A DNA stretch of 33,082 nt, taken from NCBI RefSeq assembly GCF_902491285.1, contig NZ_CABUHK010000066.1:1-33082 (forward strand). The letters run 5' to 3'. Both the position numbers and the translations under genes were made by a program. Shown in pieces: positions 25,040 through 33,082 of this stretch. The stretch is from an uncultured Bacteroides sp. Its GTDB lineage: Bacteria; Bacteroidota; Bacteroidia; Bacteroidales; Bacteroidaceae. The notes beneath the pieces are model-generated. The model was not told the origin of the DNA. It ran no database searches and saw only the letters and a list, made by a program, of their open reading frames with translations. Position 1 is the first letter of the stretch. Each line of letters starts with the position of its first letter.

Positions 25040-25988
25040 GACCAATCATCCTTTCTGGGTTATCGTCAATAAGGAAATATCCGACCACATCAAGAGTTGG
25101 CGCTTTATTATTTTGATTGGTATCATCGCGCTGACTTGTATGGGGTCGCTATATACTGCCCTGACTAATATCGGTGCGGCAATCAAACCGAATGACCCGG
25201 ACGGTTCGTTCCTTTTTTTGAAATTGTTTACGGCTTCGGACGGGACTCTCCCCTCTTTTGTACTGTTTATCAACTTCCTCGGGCCTTTGTTGGGTATTGC
25301 TTTAGGATTTGACGCTGTCAACTCAGAGCAAAATAAGGGAACATTGAGCCGTATGCTGTCCCAGCCTATTCATCGCGACTGCATTATTAATGCGAAGTTT
25401 ATGGCTGCTTTGATAGTGATAGGTGTCATGTTGTTCGTACTTGGTTTCCTAGTGATGGGATTCGGTCTGATTGCTATTGGTATTCCTCCTACGGCGGAAG
25501 AGTTTTGGCGGATTGTATTCTTCATTATAACGAGTATTTTCTATGTAGCCTTTTGGCTGAATCTGGCAATCTTGTTCTCGTTGCGTTTCCGTCAGGCAGC
25601 TACATCGGCATTGTCGTCCGTAGCAGTATGGCTGTTTTTCAGCGTATTCTACACAATGATTGTGAATCTGGTAGCAAAGGGATTGAGCCCTTCACAGATG
25701 GCATCGCCCCATCAGATTATCAGTTACCAAAAATTCATTCTCGGATTAATGCGTCTGGCACCCAGTGAATTGTTTAATGAGGCCACTACAACGCTGTTAA
25801 TGCCTTCCGTCAGAAGTCTTGGACCACTTACAATGGAGCAGGTACAGGGAGCGATTCCGAGCCCACTTCCATTAGGGCAAAGCCTTTTGGTAGTATGGCC
25901 GCAACTTACGGGGTTAATTGCGGCAACCGTCATCTGTTTTGCTATCTCTTATATCATGTTTATGAGGAGAGAAATTCGATCCCGATAG
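25032..25988 (+). CDS. ABC-2 type permease subunit
   Basis: 318 aa from ATG 25032, preceded by AAAGGGGG; a TTG at 25011 is possible but adds only charged residues. Six membrane spans are visible, starting with WRFIILIGIIALTCMGSLYTAL. A large extracytoplasmic loop follows span 1, then come PSFVLFINFLGPLLGIALGF, the FDAVNSEQNKGTLSRMLSQP cytosolic motif typical of NosY-type permeases, and four more spans. The last span ends near IMFMRREIRSR. It pairs with the ATPase before it. Its 3' end adjoins the long inverted repeat at 25997-26097. Confidence 0.92.
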   Translation: MNKTNHPFWVIVNKEISDHIKSWRFIILIGIIALTCMGSLYTALTNIGAAIKPNDPDGSFLFLKLFTASDGTLPSFVLFINFLGPLLGIALGFDAVNSEQNKGTLSRMLSQPIHRDCIINAKFMAALIVIGVMLFVLGFLVMGFGLIAIGIPPTAEEFWRIVFFIITSIFYVAFWLNLAILFSLRFRQAATSALSSVAVWLFFSVFYTMIVNLVAKGLSPSQMASPHQIISYQKFILGLMRLAPSELFNEATTTLLMPSVRSLGPLTMEQVQGAIPSPLPLGQSLLVVWPQLTGLIAATVICFAISYIMFMRREIRSR

Positions 25989-25996
25989 AAACTTAC

Positions 25997-26097
25997 ACCA
26001 CAGAGGACACGGAAGATATAGGGAAATAGTTTAAGCATTCGACAACAGAAATGCTCATTCTTATTCTTCCTTTCGTGTACTCTGTGTCCTCTGTGGT
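25997..26097. repeat. Long imperfect inverted repeat (REP-like) between permease and histidine kinase
   Basis: ACCACAGAGGACAC (25997-26010) and its perfect reverse complement GTGTCCTCTGTGGT (26084-26097) bound the element. Inner segments AGCATT (26034-26039) and AATGCT (26050-26055) pair again around a 10-base loop, with partial pairing between. The right arm lies inside the kinase gene and encodes its last residues. It may terminate both convergent operons. From memory, ACCACAGAGGACACAGAG-like strings recur in Bacteroides genomes; a genome-wide search is needed to confirm that here. Confidence 0.7.
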
Positions 26098-27365
26098 AAA
26101 GAAATTTCAAAACAATGTTCACCCTGCTCGAAATAATAACCTATATTCAGATGTTGCAATCGGCAGATTGAATCAGCTATTGCCAGTCCCAGTCCGGTCG
26201 ATCCTTCTTTTTTATTGCCTTGATAGAAACGCTCGAAAATATGTTCCTTATCCAAGGAGTATCCTACGCCGGTATTCCGGAAGGTGATACCGTTTTGAGT
26301 GATAATGATACGGATATGTCCTTTGTCAATATTATGAACAAATGCATTTTTCAGAAGATTCGTCAATAGGGCGACAGCCAAAGACTCATTCATTGTGACA
26401 TGAAAAGTATCTTGTTCTATAACCTTTACCTCTATATTGCGATAATCATAAACCTCTCTGTAATCTTCCAAATATTGCTTGAGAAGCATATTCAAATCCA
26501 AAGATTTCGTATCGGTAAACTGCCCGTTGTCTATTTTGGTGAGTAATAATAAAGACTTATTCAGTTTGGTAATATACTCCAATGTCTGATGCGTTTTCAT
26601 CAATTCCTCAAGTTGGTTTTCTGATAATGAATCGTCTTCCATTAACATTTCCAACCGATTACGGCAGATAGCCAGCGGTGTTTGTATCTCATGCGAGGCG
26701 TTTCCGATAAATTGTTTCTGTTGTTCGAATATTTGCTCCATGCGTCCGGTATATCGGGTAGCTGCATCGTTCAGTTTCCTGAATTCCGTGATTCGGGTGT
26801 TATTCTTCAATGGTTCGTTTTTCTTTCCCGTCTGATAACTGTCCATCCAATGAAGGAGTATGTACAATGGACGCATATTCCGGTAGAATACCCATACAGA
26901 TATAGTGATGATACAGAGTAACAAGGCTAGGTACAAGAAGATAACCCATACTTGGATAGCGTCTCTCAAATCGTCCTTTTCGATGCTGGGAGTAGATACC
27001 GTTAACTCATAATAGCGTCCTTCGTCATTCTTAAAGATGGTCGTCAGGATACGTGCAGGTTCTGTTTCTCCCTTTTCTACGATATAGACCATAGAGTCCC
27101 TATACTGGATATCATCATGATTTTCCGCATATTCTTTACTTACTTCGGTCAGATAGTACTGATTATTTGAACCATTGTTTTCGGAAGGCAACTCCTCTCC
27201 TGCCAATGCCCGGATGATGATTGTCTCCGAGTAGTCTTCGAGCGAATCATCTACTTCATCATTAACCTCATCAATCATCGTGACATAAAAGAATACCGCC
27301 CAGACTGTCAGAATAAGTGTTAGAGCTAACGTGATGCGAAGAATGATGTAATATATCAGTTTCAT
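26061..27365 (-). CDS. Sensor histidine kinase of a two-component system
   Basis: 434 aa from ATG 27365, which has AAAGAGG upstream; a TTG at 27389 overlapping the regulator stop is less likely. Two membrane spans (about 8-29 and 138-161) flank a periplasmic sensor of about 108 residues. The dimerisation domain carries the phospho-acceptor His225 in NASHEIQTPL. The ATPase domain shows an N box LTNLLKNAFVHN and G boxes GVGYSLDKEHIFERFYQG and STGLGLAIADS. The family sequence would normally end near CFEISLP; the last residues, PQRTQSTRKEE, are encoded by the right arm of the inverted repeat. It is downstream of its response regulator and convergent with the ABC operon, which it may control. Confidence 0.93.
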   Translation of the reverse strand: MKLIYYIILRITLALTLILTVWAVFFYVTMIDEVNDEVDDSLEDYSETIIIRALAGEELPSENNGSNNQYYLTEVSKEYAENHDDIQYRDSMVYIVEKGETEPARILTTIFKNDEGRYYELTVSTPSIEKDDLRDAIQVWVIFLYLALLLCIITISVWVFYRNMRPLYILLHWMDSYQTGKKNEPLKNNTRITEFRKLNDAATRYTGRMEQIFEQQKQFIGNASHEIQTPLAICRNRLEMLMEDDSLSENQLEELMKTHQTLEYITKLNKSLLLLTKIDNGQFTDTKSLDLNMLLKQYLEDYREVYDYRNIEVKVIEQDTFHVTMNESLAVALLTNLLKNAFVHNIDKGHIRIIITQNGITFRNTGVGYSLDKEHIFERFYQGNKKEGSTGLGLAIADSICRLQHLNIGYYFEQGEHCFEISLPQRTQSTRKEE

Positions 27366-27381
27366 GAACGATAGCCTCTTT

Positions 27382-28059
27382 TTATTCAATAATCAATTTA
27401 TATCCGAATCCATAGACGGCTTTTATTTCAAGGCTTGCGCCTGAATCTTTTAACTTTTTGCGTAGATTCTTGATCTGGGCATATATGAAGTCGAAGTTAT
27501 CTACTTGATCAATATGATCCCCCCACACAGATTCTGCCAATGTGTTTTTATTAACCAGGCGCCCGGGACGGTTTATGAAATATAGCAAGATATCATATTC
27601 CTTTCTATTCAATTCCAATTCCCTGTCATTGACAAAAACACGGTATTTATCCGGTTCTATCCGTACATTTCCCTGGCGGATATCAATTTCTCCATCATGT
27701 TGGTTACGGCGGATTACACTTTTTATCCGGGCGTTTAGTTCGGCAAGATGAAAAGGTTTCGGCAGATAATCATCCGCACCCAATTCTAATCCCAGAACTT
27801 TGTCTTCCAAAGAGTCTTTGGCAGAAATGATAATCACGTTCTCCCGTTTATGCAAGGCTTTCAGCCGTTCGAGAAGATCAAGCCCGCTTCCGTCCGGTAA
27901 CATAATATCCAGTAAGATACAATCATAGTTATAATCTTCAACCTTGCGCAAAGCTGAGTGGAAGTCACTTGCTGTCTCTACGACATAACGTTCTTTCTCC
28001 AGTGAACGCTGGATAAGTTCTCTTAAAGAGGGTTCGTCTTCTACAATTAATATCTTCAT
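27382..28059 (-). CDS. OmpR/PhoB-family response regulator
   Basis: 225 aa. Receiver domain 1-115 with acidic pocket VEDEP (7-10), phospho-acceptor Asp51 in LLDIMLPDG, and the conserved Lys in YLPKPFH. The C-terminal winged helix spans about 128-225 (YRVFVNDRELELNRKEYDIL, ending VYGFGYKLI). The start has AAAGGAGAAG upstream. The partner kinase begins 16 bp downstream. A plausible target is the set of 22-bp phased repeats upstream of the NEW3-ABC operon, because OmpR-type regulators bind direct repeats; this link is inference. Confidence 0.95.
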   Translation of the reverse strand: MKILIVEDEPSLRELIQRSLEKERYVVETASDFHSALRKVEDYNYDCILLDIMLPDGSGLDLLERLKALHKRENVIIISAKDSLEDKVLGLELGADDYLPKPFHLAELNARIKSVIRRNQHDGEIDIRQGNVRIEPDKYRVFVNDRELELNRKEYDILLYFINRPGRLVNKNTLAESVWGDHIDQVDNFDFIYAQIKNLRKKLKDSGASLEIKAVYGFGYKLIIE

Positions 28060-28134
28060 AAAATCTTCTCCTTTCTTTTTACATGATACAAAGAAAAGGG
28101 ATATTTCTGAAAAAAAACTGAAATGGATGAAAAA

Positions 28135-28168
28135 AGAGTCCGAAATTTATGATTGAATTTCGGACTCT
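28135..28168 (-). terminator. Intrinsic terminator of proS
   Basis: AGAGTCCGAAATT (28135-28147) and AATTTCGGACTCT (28156-28168) form a perfect 13-bp stem with an 8-nt loop. On the minus strand it is followed by a run of T. It lies about 70 bases after the proS stop and upstream of the response-regulator gene. Confidence 0.88.
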
Positions 28169-28236
28169 CTTATGAGAAATCATTATCTTATATCGAATGA
28201 TAGACTTTTCTTTCAGCAATTTAATCGCTGCAGATT

Positions 28237-29730
28237 TTAATATGAACGTGCAAATATCACACGGCAAGCAGACGGTTTACCTGTAACCATACATTTGCCC
28301 GGTTCTTTGTCGCCCGGAACAAATGAGTCGAACGGGATACAACGGATAGTAGCTTTTGTCTCTTCTTTAATCTTTTCTTCCGTTTCAGTAGTTCCGTCCC
28401 AGTGAGCAAGAATAAAGCCACCTTCTTCGATTTTTTCTTTAAATTCATCGTAGGTATCTACTGCCGTAATCTTAGAGTTGCGATAGTCTAGTGCCTTCTT
28501 GTAGATATTTGCCTGCATTTCTTCAAGCAGGTTCTGAACATATGTCTCGATACCGTCGCAAGTAATCGTTTCTTTTTCCAGTGTATCGCGGCGCATTACT
28601 TCCATAGTGTTATTTTCGAGGTCACGTCCACCCATTACCAAACGAACAGGTACACCCTTCAACTCATAATCTGCAAATTTGAAACCCGGGCGTTTGTTAT
28701 CTGCATTGTCATATTTCACTGAAATACCCAATGCTTTTAACTTGGCAACAATCCCTTCTACTTTGGCGTCGATTTGTTTCAGTTGTTCATCGTTCTTGTA
28801 GATAGGAACGATAACTACCTGAATCGGAGCCAAATGTGGCGGCAGTACCAAACCGTTATCGTCAGAGTGAGTCATAATCAATGCGCCCATCAAACGAGTG
28901 GAAACACCCCATGAAGTAGCCCAAACATACTCCAACTTGTTTTCTTTATTAACAAACTGAACATCGAAAGCTTTTGCAAAGTTCTGTCCCAAGAAGTGGG
29001 AAGTACCGCTTTGCAATGCTTTTCCATCCTGCATCATAGCTTCGATGGTGTAAGTGTCAAGTGCGCCGGCAAAACGTTCATTAGCAGATTTGACACCTTT
29101 CACTACGGGAATAGCCATGTATTTTTCTGCGAAATCAGCATATACATTCAACATTCTGACAGTTTCTTCTTCAGCTTCTTCGCGAGTAGCATGGGCGGTA
29201 TGTCCTTCCTGCCACAAGAACTCAGCGGTACGCAAGAACAAACGGGTACGCATTTCCCAACGGAAAACGTTTGCCCATTGGTTACAAAGGATGGGCAGGT
29301 CACGATAGGACTGAATCCAGTTTTTGTATGTATTCCAGATAATTGTCTCTGAGGTCGGACGAATAATCAATTCCTCTTCCAATTTAGCAGAAGGGTCTAC
29401 TACTACGCCCGAACCGTCTTCTGCATTTTTCAAACGATAATGTGTCACTACGGCACATTCTTTAGCAAAGCCTTCCACATGTTCAGCTTCACGGCTCAGG
29501 AATGATTTTGGGATTAATAACGGAAAATATGCATTTACGTGTCCTGTCTCTTTAAACATATCGTCCAGTTGACGCTGCATTTTCTCCCAAATTGCGTATC
29601 CGTAAGGCTTAATCACCATACATCCGCGTACGGCAGACTGTTCTGCCAAATCAGCTTTTACCACCAAATCGTTATACCATTGCGAGTAGTTCTCGCTGCG
29701 TTTGGTAAGGTCTTTCAGTTCTTTTGCCAT
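28237..29730 (-). CDS. proS: Prolyl-tRNA synthetase, short archaeal/eukaryote-type
   Basis: 497 aa from ATG 29730 ([20 protein letters not shown]). The frame stays open 81 bases further upstream, but that stretch contains the promoter and is unlikely to be translated. Class II synthetase motifs are present: [12 protein letters not shown] at about 124-135, motif 2 [20 protein letters not shown] at 157-176, and [17 protein letters not shown]. There is no editing insertion as found in the long bacterial type. The C-terminal anticodon-binding domain follows ([13 protein letters not shown]), with the extra C-terminal domain ending VIFARSY typical of the short type. It charges tRNA-Pro. Single-gene unit with its own promoter and terminator. 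Confidence 0.96.
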   Translation of the reverse strand: MAKELKDLTKRSENYSQWYNDLVVKADLAEQSAVRGCMVIKPYGYAIWEKMQRQLDDMFKETGHVNAYFPLLIPKSFLSREAEHVEGFAKECAVVTHYRLKNAEDGSGVVVDPSAKLEEELIIRPTSETIIWNTYKNWIQSYRDLPILCNQWANVFRWEMRTRLFLRTAEFLWQEGHTAHATREEAEEETVRMLNVYADFAEKYMAIPVVKGVKSANERFAGALDTYTIEAMMQDGKALQSGTSHFLGQNFAKAFDVQFVNKENKLEYVWATSWGVSTRLMGALIMTHSDDNGLVLPPHLAPIQVVIVPIYKNDEQLKQIDAKVEGIVAKLKALGISVKYDNADNKRPGFKFADYELKGVPVRLVMGGRDLENNTMEVMRRDTLEKETITCDGIETYVQNLLEEMQANIYKKALDYRNSKITAVDTYDEFKEKIEEGGFILAHWDGTTETEEKIKEETKATIRCIPFDSFVPGDKEPGKCMVTGKPSACRVIFARSY

Positions 29731-29772
29731 TATATTTTTATTTAAAGTTTTCGTAAATGTCAAAACAGGGTG

Positions 29773-29780
29773 CAAAAATA
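29773..29780 (-). promoter_or_regulatory. -7 box for proS
   Basis: The minus strand reads TATTTTTGCACC, an exact TAnnTTTG match 42 bases before the proS ATG. Confidence 0.55.
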
Positions 29781-30140
29781 CGAAAAATGCACGAACTGCC
29801 CTATTCTTCATGCATTATTTTCGCAGGTCGTTTCATTTGTTGTTTACTGTCTTTTAAATAAATCTCATTAAAAGGTAGTATTTTTATTAAGTGCTATCTC
29901 TGTCATTATGAATTAGACTTCATAAGTATATAAAGACTAACCTGTCGGGAAGCTGTTTTAACATTCTCGCTTAGAATAATACGTATTGTCAAAGCAGCCA
30001 TGCGAACAGAAGCAACATTTTTGTTTTCATATCTGATATTTTTTAGTTATTTCTTTGATGTAAAGGTAAATTTCTATGCTATCCAATTTCAACTTATAGG
30101 GATTGCAGTTGGCTTTTTTTATGCCTTTGAACATGGAGCA
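29781..30140. other. Intergenic stretch without a gene, left border of the GC-richer cassette
   Basis: About 360 bases, AT-rich, with no convincing coding frame. A frame open from 30000 to 30239 on the plus strand is low-complexity and runs into the antisense of the aldo/keto reductase. The minus strand near 30055-30067 reads TTTACCTTTACATC, close to the promoter-like TACCTTTGCATC found at 31961-31973, and may be a decayed promoter. The base composition changes close to 30141. Confidence 0.5.
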
Positions 30141-31295
<1,155 letters not shown>

Positions 31296-31298
31296 AGT

Positions 31299-31937
31299 TT
31301 ATTTATTTTCGATTGTTTTAACGATTCTCGCTGGATTGCCCGCTACGATGGTCATAGCAGGAACATCTTTCGTCACCACGCTGCTGGCGCCGACAATAGC
31401 TCCATAACCGATCCTCACACCTGGCAATATTGTGGAATTGATACCGATCCACACTTTGTCCTCAATGACGATAGGACGTCCGTAAGTGGCACTCCGGTTG
31501 TCGGGATTTACGTCATGATTAATAGTTATCAGGTTTACTTTCGGCCCGATGAATACATCGTTACCGATAGTAATACCACCGCGTCCGAAGAACGTACAAC
31601 ACTGCTGGATGAAGCATCTCTTGCCAATGGTCACGGGCTTGCCGTAGTCGATGTAGAGCGGCGGCAATACGGTGGAACTTTTATCGAGCGGTTTATCGAG
31701 AATGCGCCCCATGTACTCGTGTACTTCTTCGGGTGTGCGGTAACCTGTGTTCATCTCCGTTGCCGTCTTCATTGTAGCGAAGATGTCAGCAATCAGTTCT
31801 TCGTAGCCTGCATCATTAGGCGACACCATTTCGCCGTTCAAATCCTTTGCAAAAATATCATTGGGCGTTGCCTTTTGATTTTCGCACTCAGTTGAGAAAC
31901 CCCGTTTTCTCTCTACTCGCTTATTCGAATCATTCAT
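31299..31937 (-). CDS. Hexapeptide-repeat O-acetyltransferase (LacA/Maa-like)
   Basis: 212 aa from ATG 31937; the frame is open further upstream, but that stretch contains the promoter and the AraC terminator. The N-terminal helical part (about 35-85) resembles the maltose acetyltransferase N-domain. The left-handed beta helix covers about 100-205 with hexapeptide turns (ITIGNDVFIGPKVNLITINH, IVIEDKVWIGINSTILPGVR, IGYGAIVGASSVVTKDVPAM, TIVAGNPARIVKTI). The catalytic His is His141 in INHDVNPDN. It transfers acetyl from acetyl-CoA to a sugar or related acceptor; the acceptor is unknown. The first 30 residues are charged and unusual for the family. Operon partner of the aldo/keto reductase. Confidence 0.92.
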   Translation of the reverse strand: MNDSNKRVERKRGFSTECENQKATPNDIFAKDLNGEMVSPNDAGYEELIADIFATMKTATEMNTGYRTPEEVHEYMGRILDKPLDKSSTVLPPLYIDYGKPVTIGKRCFIQQCCTFFGRGGITIGNDVFIGPKVNLITINHDVNPDNRSATYGRPIVIEDKVWIGINSTILPGVRIGYGAIVGASSVVTKDVPAMTIVAGNPARIVKTIENK

Positions 31938-31965
31938 AACTTTTTTTGTTTTTAATATTCTGATG

Positions 31966-31973
31966 CAAAGGTA
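31966..31973 (-). promoter_or_regulatory. -7 box for the acetyltransferase-reductase operon
   Basis: The minus strand reads TACCTTTGCATCAG, an exact TAnnTTTG match 28 bases before the ATG at 31937 and just after the AraC-gene terminator. The -33 region would overlap the terminator hairpin. Confidence 0.55.
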
Positions 31974-31980
31974 AAAAGAA

Positions 31981-32008
31981 AGCCTCGCAACCATTTTGCT
32001 GCGAGGCT
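31981..32008 (-). terminator. Intrinsic terminator of the AraC-type gene
   Basis: AGCCTCGCA (31981-31989) and TGCGAGGCT (32000-32008) form a perfect 9-bp GC-rich stem with a 10-nt loop, followed on the minus strand by TTTCTTTTT. It lies 43 bases after the AraC stop. Confidence 0.85.
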
Positions 32009-32050
32009 CATATAACTTTGTCGTGAAGTTCATTCTGATTTTCTTTTGGC

Positions 32051-32866
32051 TCAAATCATGCTGGGGGCATAACCGTATGTCTCCTTATAAATTTTCGAGA
32101 AGTGGGAAAGATTCTTGAATCCGACATCGAAACAGGCTTCCGTTACCCGCTTCTTACCAAACTTTATCAACTCGTGTGCAACTTCTAACCGGCGTTTGAT
32201 GATCCATTTCTGCGGCGTCAAGTCGCTTACTTTGGCGAAATCGCGCTTGAATGTCGCCAGACTGCGTCCCGTATAACTTGCGATTTCCTCCATTGACAGG
32301 TCGTACATGTAATTATCGTTCAGATAGTCGATGATATCTATTTTCCACGGATCGACGAAATCGAACAGCGAGGCATAAAGATTCTTGTCCGTATTAAGTA
32401 ACACATAAGCTCCCTCGATCATTTTGAGCTTCAATACGTTATCGGATGGTTTCACACCCGCATCGAAATAGGGGATGACCGACTCAAACAAGCTGCGGAT
32501 GTCAAGACGGTTATTCGGTAATACACGCAGGCTCACTTTTTCACGTTTCGATTCTACAGGAATTTCTTTCCGGTCGAGCGTCTGGTAGAACTCCCGCAGA
32601 AATGGTTTCGTAAATTTCAACACGATGGAACGATAGGGATTATCCGCATCGGCATGTTTTTGTAACCACATCCGGTTGTCCCGTCGCATGAATGCGCACT
32701 CACCCGCATGCAAAATCGTTTTTTTACCGCGTTCCTCGATTTTAAGCTCTCCTGAACATAAATAGATAAGCGTGTGCTCCCGGTTCTCATGAGCGCAGCC
32801 TCGGTCATCGGTGAAAAAACTTGCTATGAGGACATTCGAGCAGTCGAATACATTCAGTTGTTCCAT
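32051..32866 (-). CDS. AraC-family transcriptional regulator
   Basis: 271 aa from ATG 32866; a TTG at 32890 overlaps the -7 box and is rejected. The N-terminal part (about 1-110) is a cupin-like sensor domain (HTLIYLCSGELKIEE, then LHAGECAFMRRDN). The C-terminal 100 residues carry the double helix-turn-helix: LSMEEIASYTGRSLATFKRD and VTEACFDVGFKNLSHFSKIY, ending YKETYGYAPSMI. It probably controls the downstream acetyltransferase-reductase operon, which has its own promoter right after the terminator; this is inferred from position. It shares the raised G+C of that operon. Confidence 0.93.
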   Translation of the reverse strand: MEQLNVFDCSNVLIASFFTDDRGCAHENREHTLIYLCSGELKIEERGKKTILHAGECAFMRRDNRMWLQKHADADNPYRSIVLKFTKPFLREFYQTLDRKEIPVESKREKVSLRVLPNNRLDIRSLFESVIPYFDAGVKPSDNVLKLKMIEGAYVLLNTDKNLYASLFDFVDPWKIDIIDYLNDNYMYDLSMEEIASYTGRSLATFKRDFAKVSDLTPQKWIIKRRLEVAHELIKFGKKRVTEACFDVGFKNLSHFSKIYKETYGYAPSMI

Positions 32867-32887
32867 ATAATCAACTTCTATTTTTTG

Positions 32888-32895
32888 CAAAAATA
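32888..32895 (-). promoter_or_regulatory. -7 box for the AraC-type gene
   Basis: The minus strand reads TATTTTTGC, an exact TAnnTTTG match 21 bases before the ATG at 32866. Confidence 0.5.
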
Positions 32896-32960
32896 GAGAT
32901 TTATTTTGTGTTGTAGTTTGTTGTAAAGCTCATTTTTGGGATTTTTTTTGTTGAATTCTT

Positions 32961-32984
32961 GGTTGAACTTTAATCAGTTCAACC
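32961..32984. promoter_or_regulatory. Palindromic site upstream of the right-edge promoter
   Basis: GGTTGAACT (32961-32969) and AGTTCAACC (32976-32984) are a perfect 9-bp inverted repeat around 6 bases. No T-tract follows on either strand, so an operator is more likely than a terminator. It lies 30 bases upstream of the -33 box of the outward promoter and about 95 bases upstream of the AraC gene. Confidence 0.6.
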
Positions 32985-33014
32985 GGCTCAGTTGTAATTC
33001 TTGGGGGATTAAGT

Positions 33015-33045
33015 TTTGTTAATTCCGTTCATGCATATACCTTTG
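33015..33045 (+). promoter_or_regulatory. Well-formed Bacteroides promoter pointing out of the window
   Basis: TTTG (33015-33018), a 19-nt spacer, then TACCTTTG (33038-33045): an exact match to TTTG-N19-TAnnTTTG, the best in the window. It should drive a plus-strand gene beyond 33082, divergent from the AraC-type regulator. Confidence 0.75.
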
Positions 33046-33082
33046 CTAGCCTAAAAAGGAAGAAGCTCATATCCACTACTCC

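Noticed and set aside
25997..26097. The long inverted repeat as ends of an insertion sequence
   Set aside because: The arms are about 75 bases apart with no room for a transposase, and no target-site duplication is evident.
28237..29811. Extended proS start at 29811
   Set aside because: The extra 27 codons include the -7 box and give a sequence unrelated to the family; the ATG at 29730 starts the usual [12 protein letters not shown]-terminus.
31299..32054. Extended acetyltransferase start at 32054
   Set aside because: The extension would translate the AraC-gene terminator and the promoter; ATG 31937 lies just after them.

Overview
The window looks like a chromosomal segment of a Bacteroides species (phylum Bacteroidota). 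The basis is repeated -7 boxes of the TAnnTTTG type, several ending in TTTTTGCA, a DUF4295 gene behind rpmB-rpmG, a very large TamB-like protein, a short archaeal/eukaryote-type prolyl-tRNA synthetase, and PepSY-like and NEW3 proteins. This is inference from gene content; no 16S or other species marker is present.

Layout. The left edge (1-140) is the start of a minus-strand MoxR-type AAA+ ATPase. From 378 to 7430 runs a minus-strand housekeeping block: tsaD, cinA, a ribosomal set (rpmB, rpmG, DUF4295) closed by a clear terminator, then ftsY, rimO, a small HU/IHF gene and an unusual HU-transmembrane-LysM gene, mostly overlapping or nearly touching. On the plus strand, 7640-12178 is a TamB-like giant whose start appears to be a non-ATG codon.

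The accessory centre (12402-22287) is the most interesting part. A minus-strand operon encodes an exported caspase-fold (C14) protease, an ECF sigma factor, a single-span membrane protein placed like an anti-sigma factor, and an exported TPR-like protein with a CHAT protease domain. Diverging from it is an AT-rich plus-strand operon of five genes: a cytosolic protein of unknown family, a lipoprotein with YD-like repeats, a second lipoprotein, a secreted protein and a polytopic membrane protein. A 12-bp perfect inverted repeat with an extra half-copy lies between the two operons. I infer one locus in which envelope proteases may gate a sigma factor. None of that mechanism is demonstrated by sequence alone.

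Next (22384-28059) come a PepSY-like periplasmic protein, three direct repeats phased exactly 22 bp plus one inverted copy, a NEW3-domain protein with an ABC-2 exporter (ATPase and permease), and a convergent OmpR-type two-component system. A long inverted repeat between the exporter and the kinase supplies the last codons of the kinase gene. proS follows with its own terminator.

The right end (30141-32866) carries three minus-strand genes with visibly higher G+C: a Tat-exported aldo/keto reductase, a hexapeptide acetyltransferase and an AraC-type regulator, probably acquired as a cassette. The last 200 bases hold a palindrome and a well-formed Bacteroides promoter pointing out of the window. 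I saw no tRNA, rRNA, CRISPR array, transposase or integrase.
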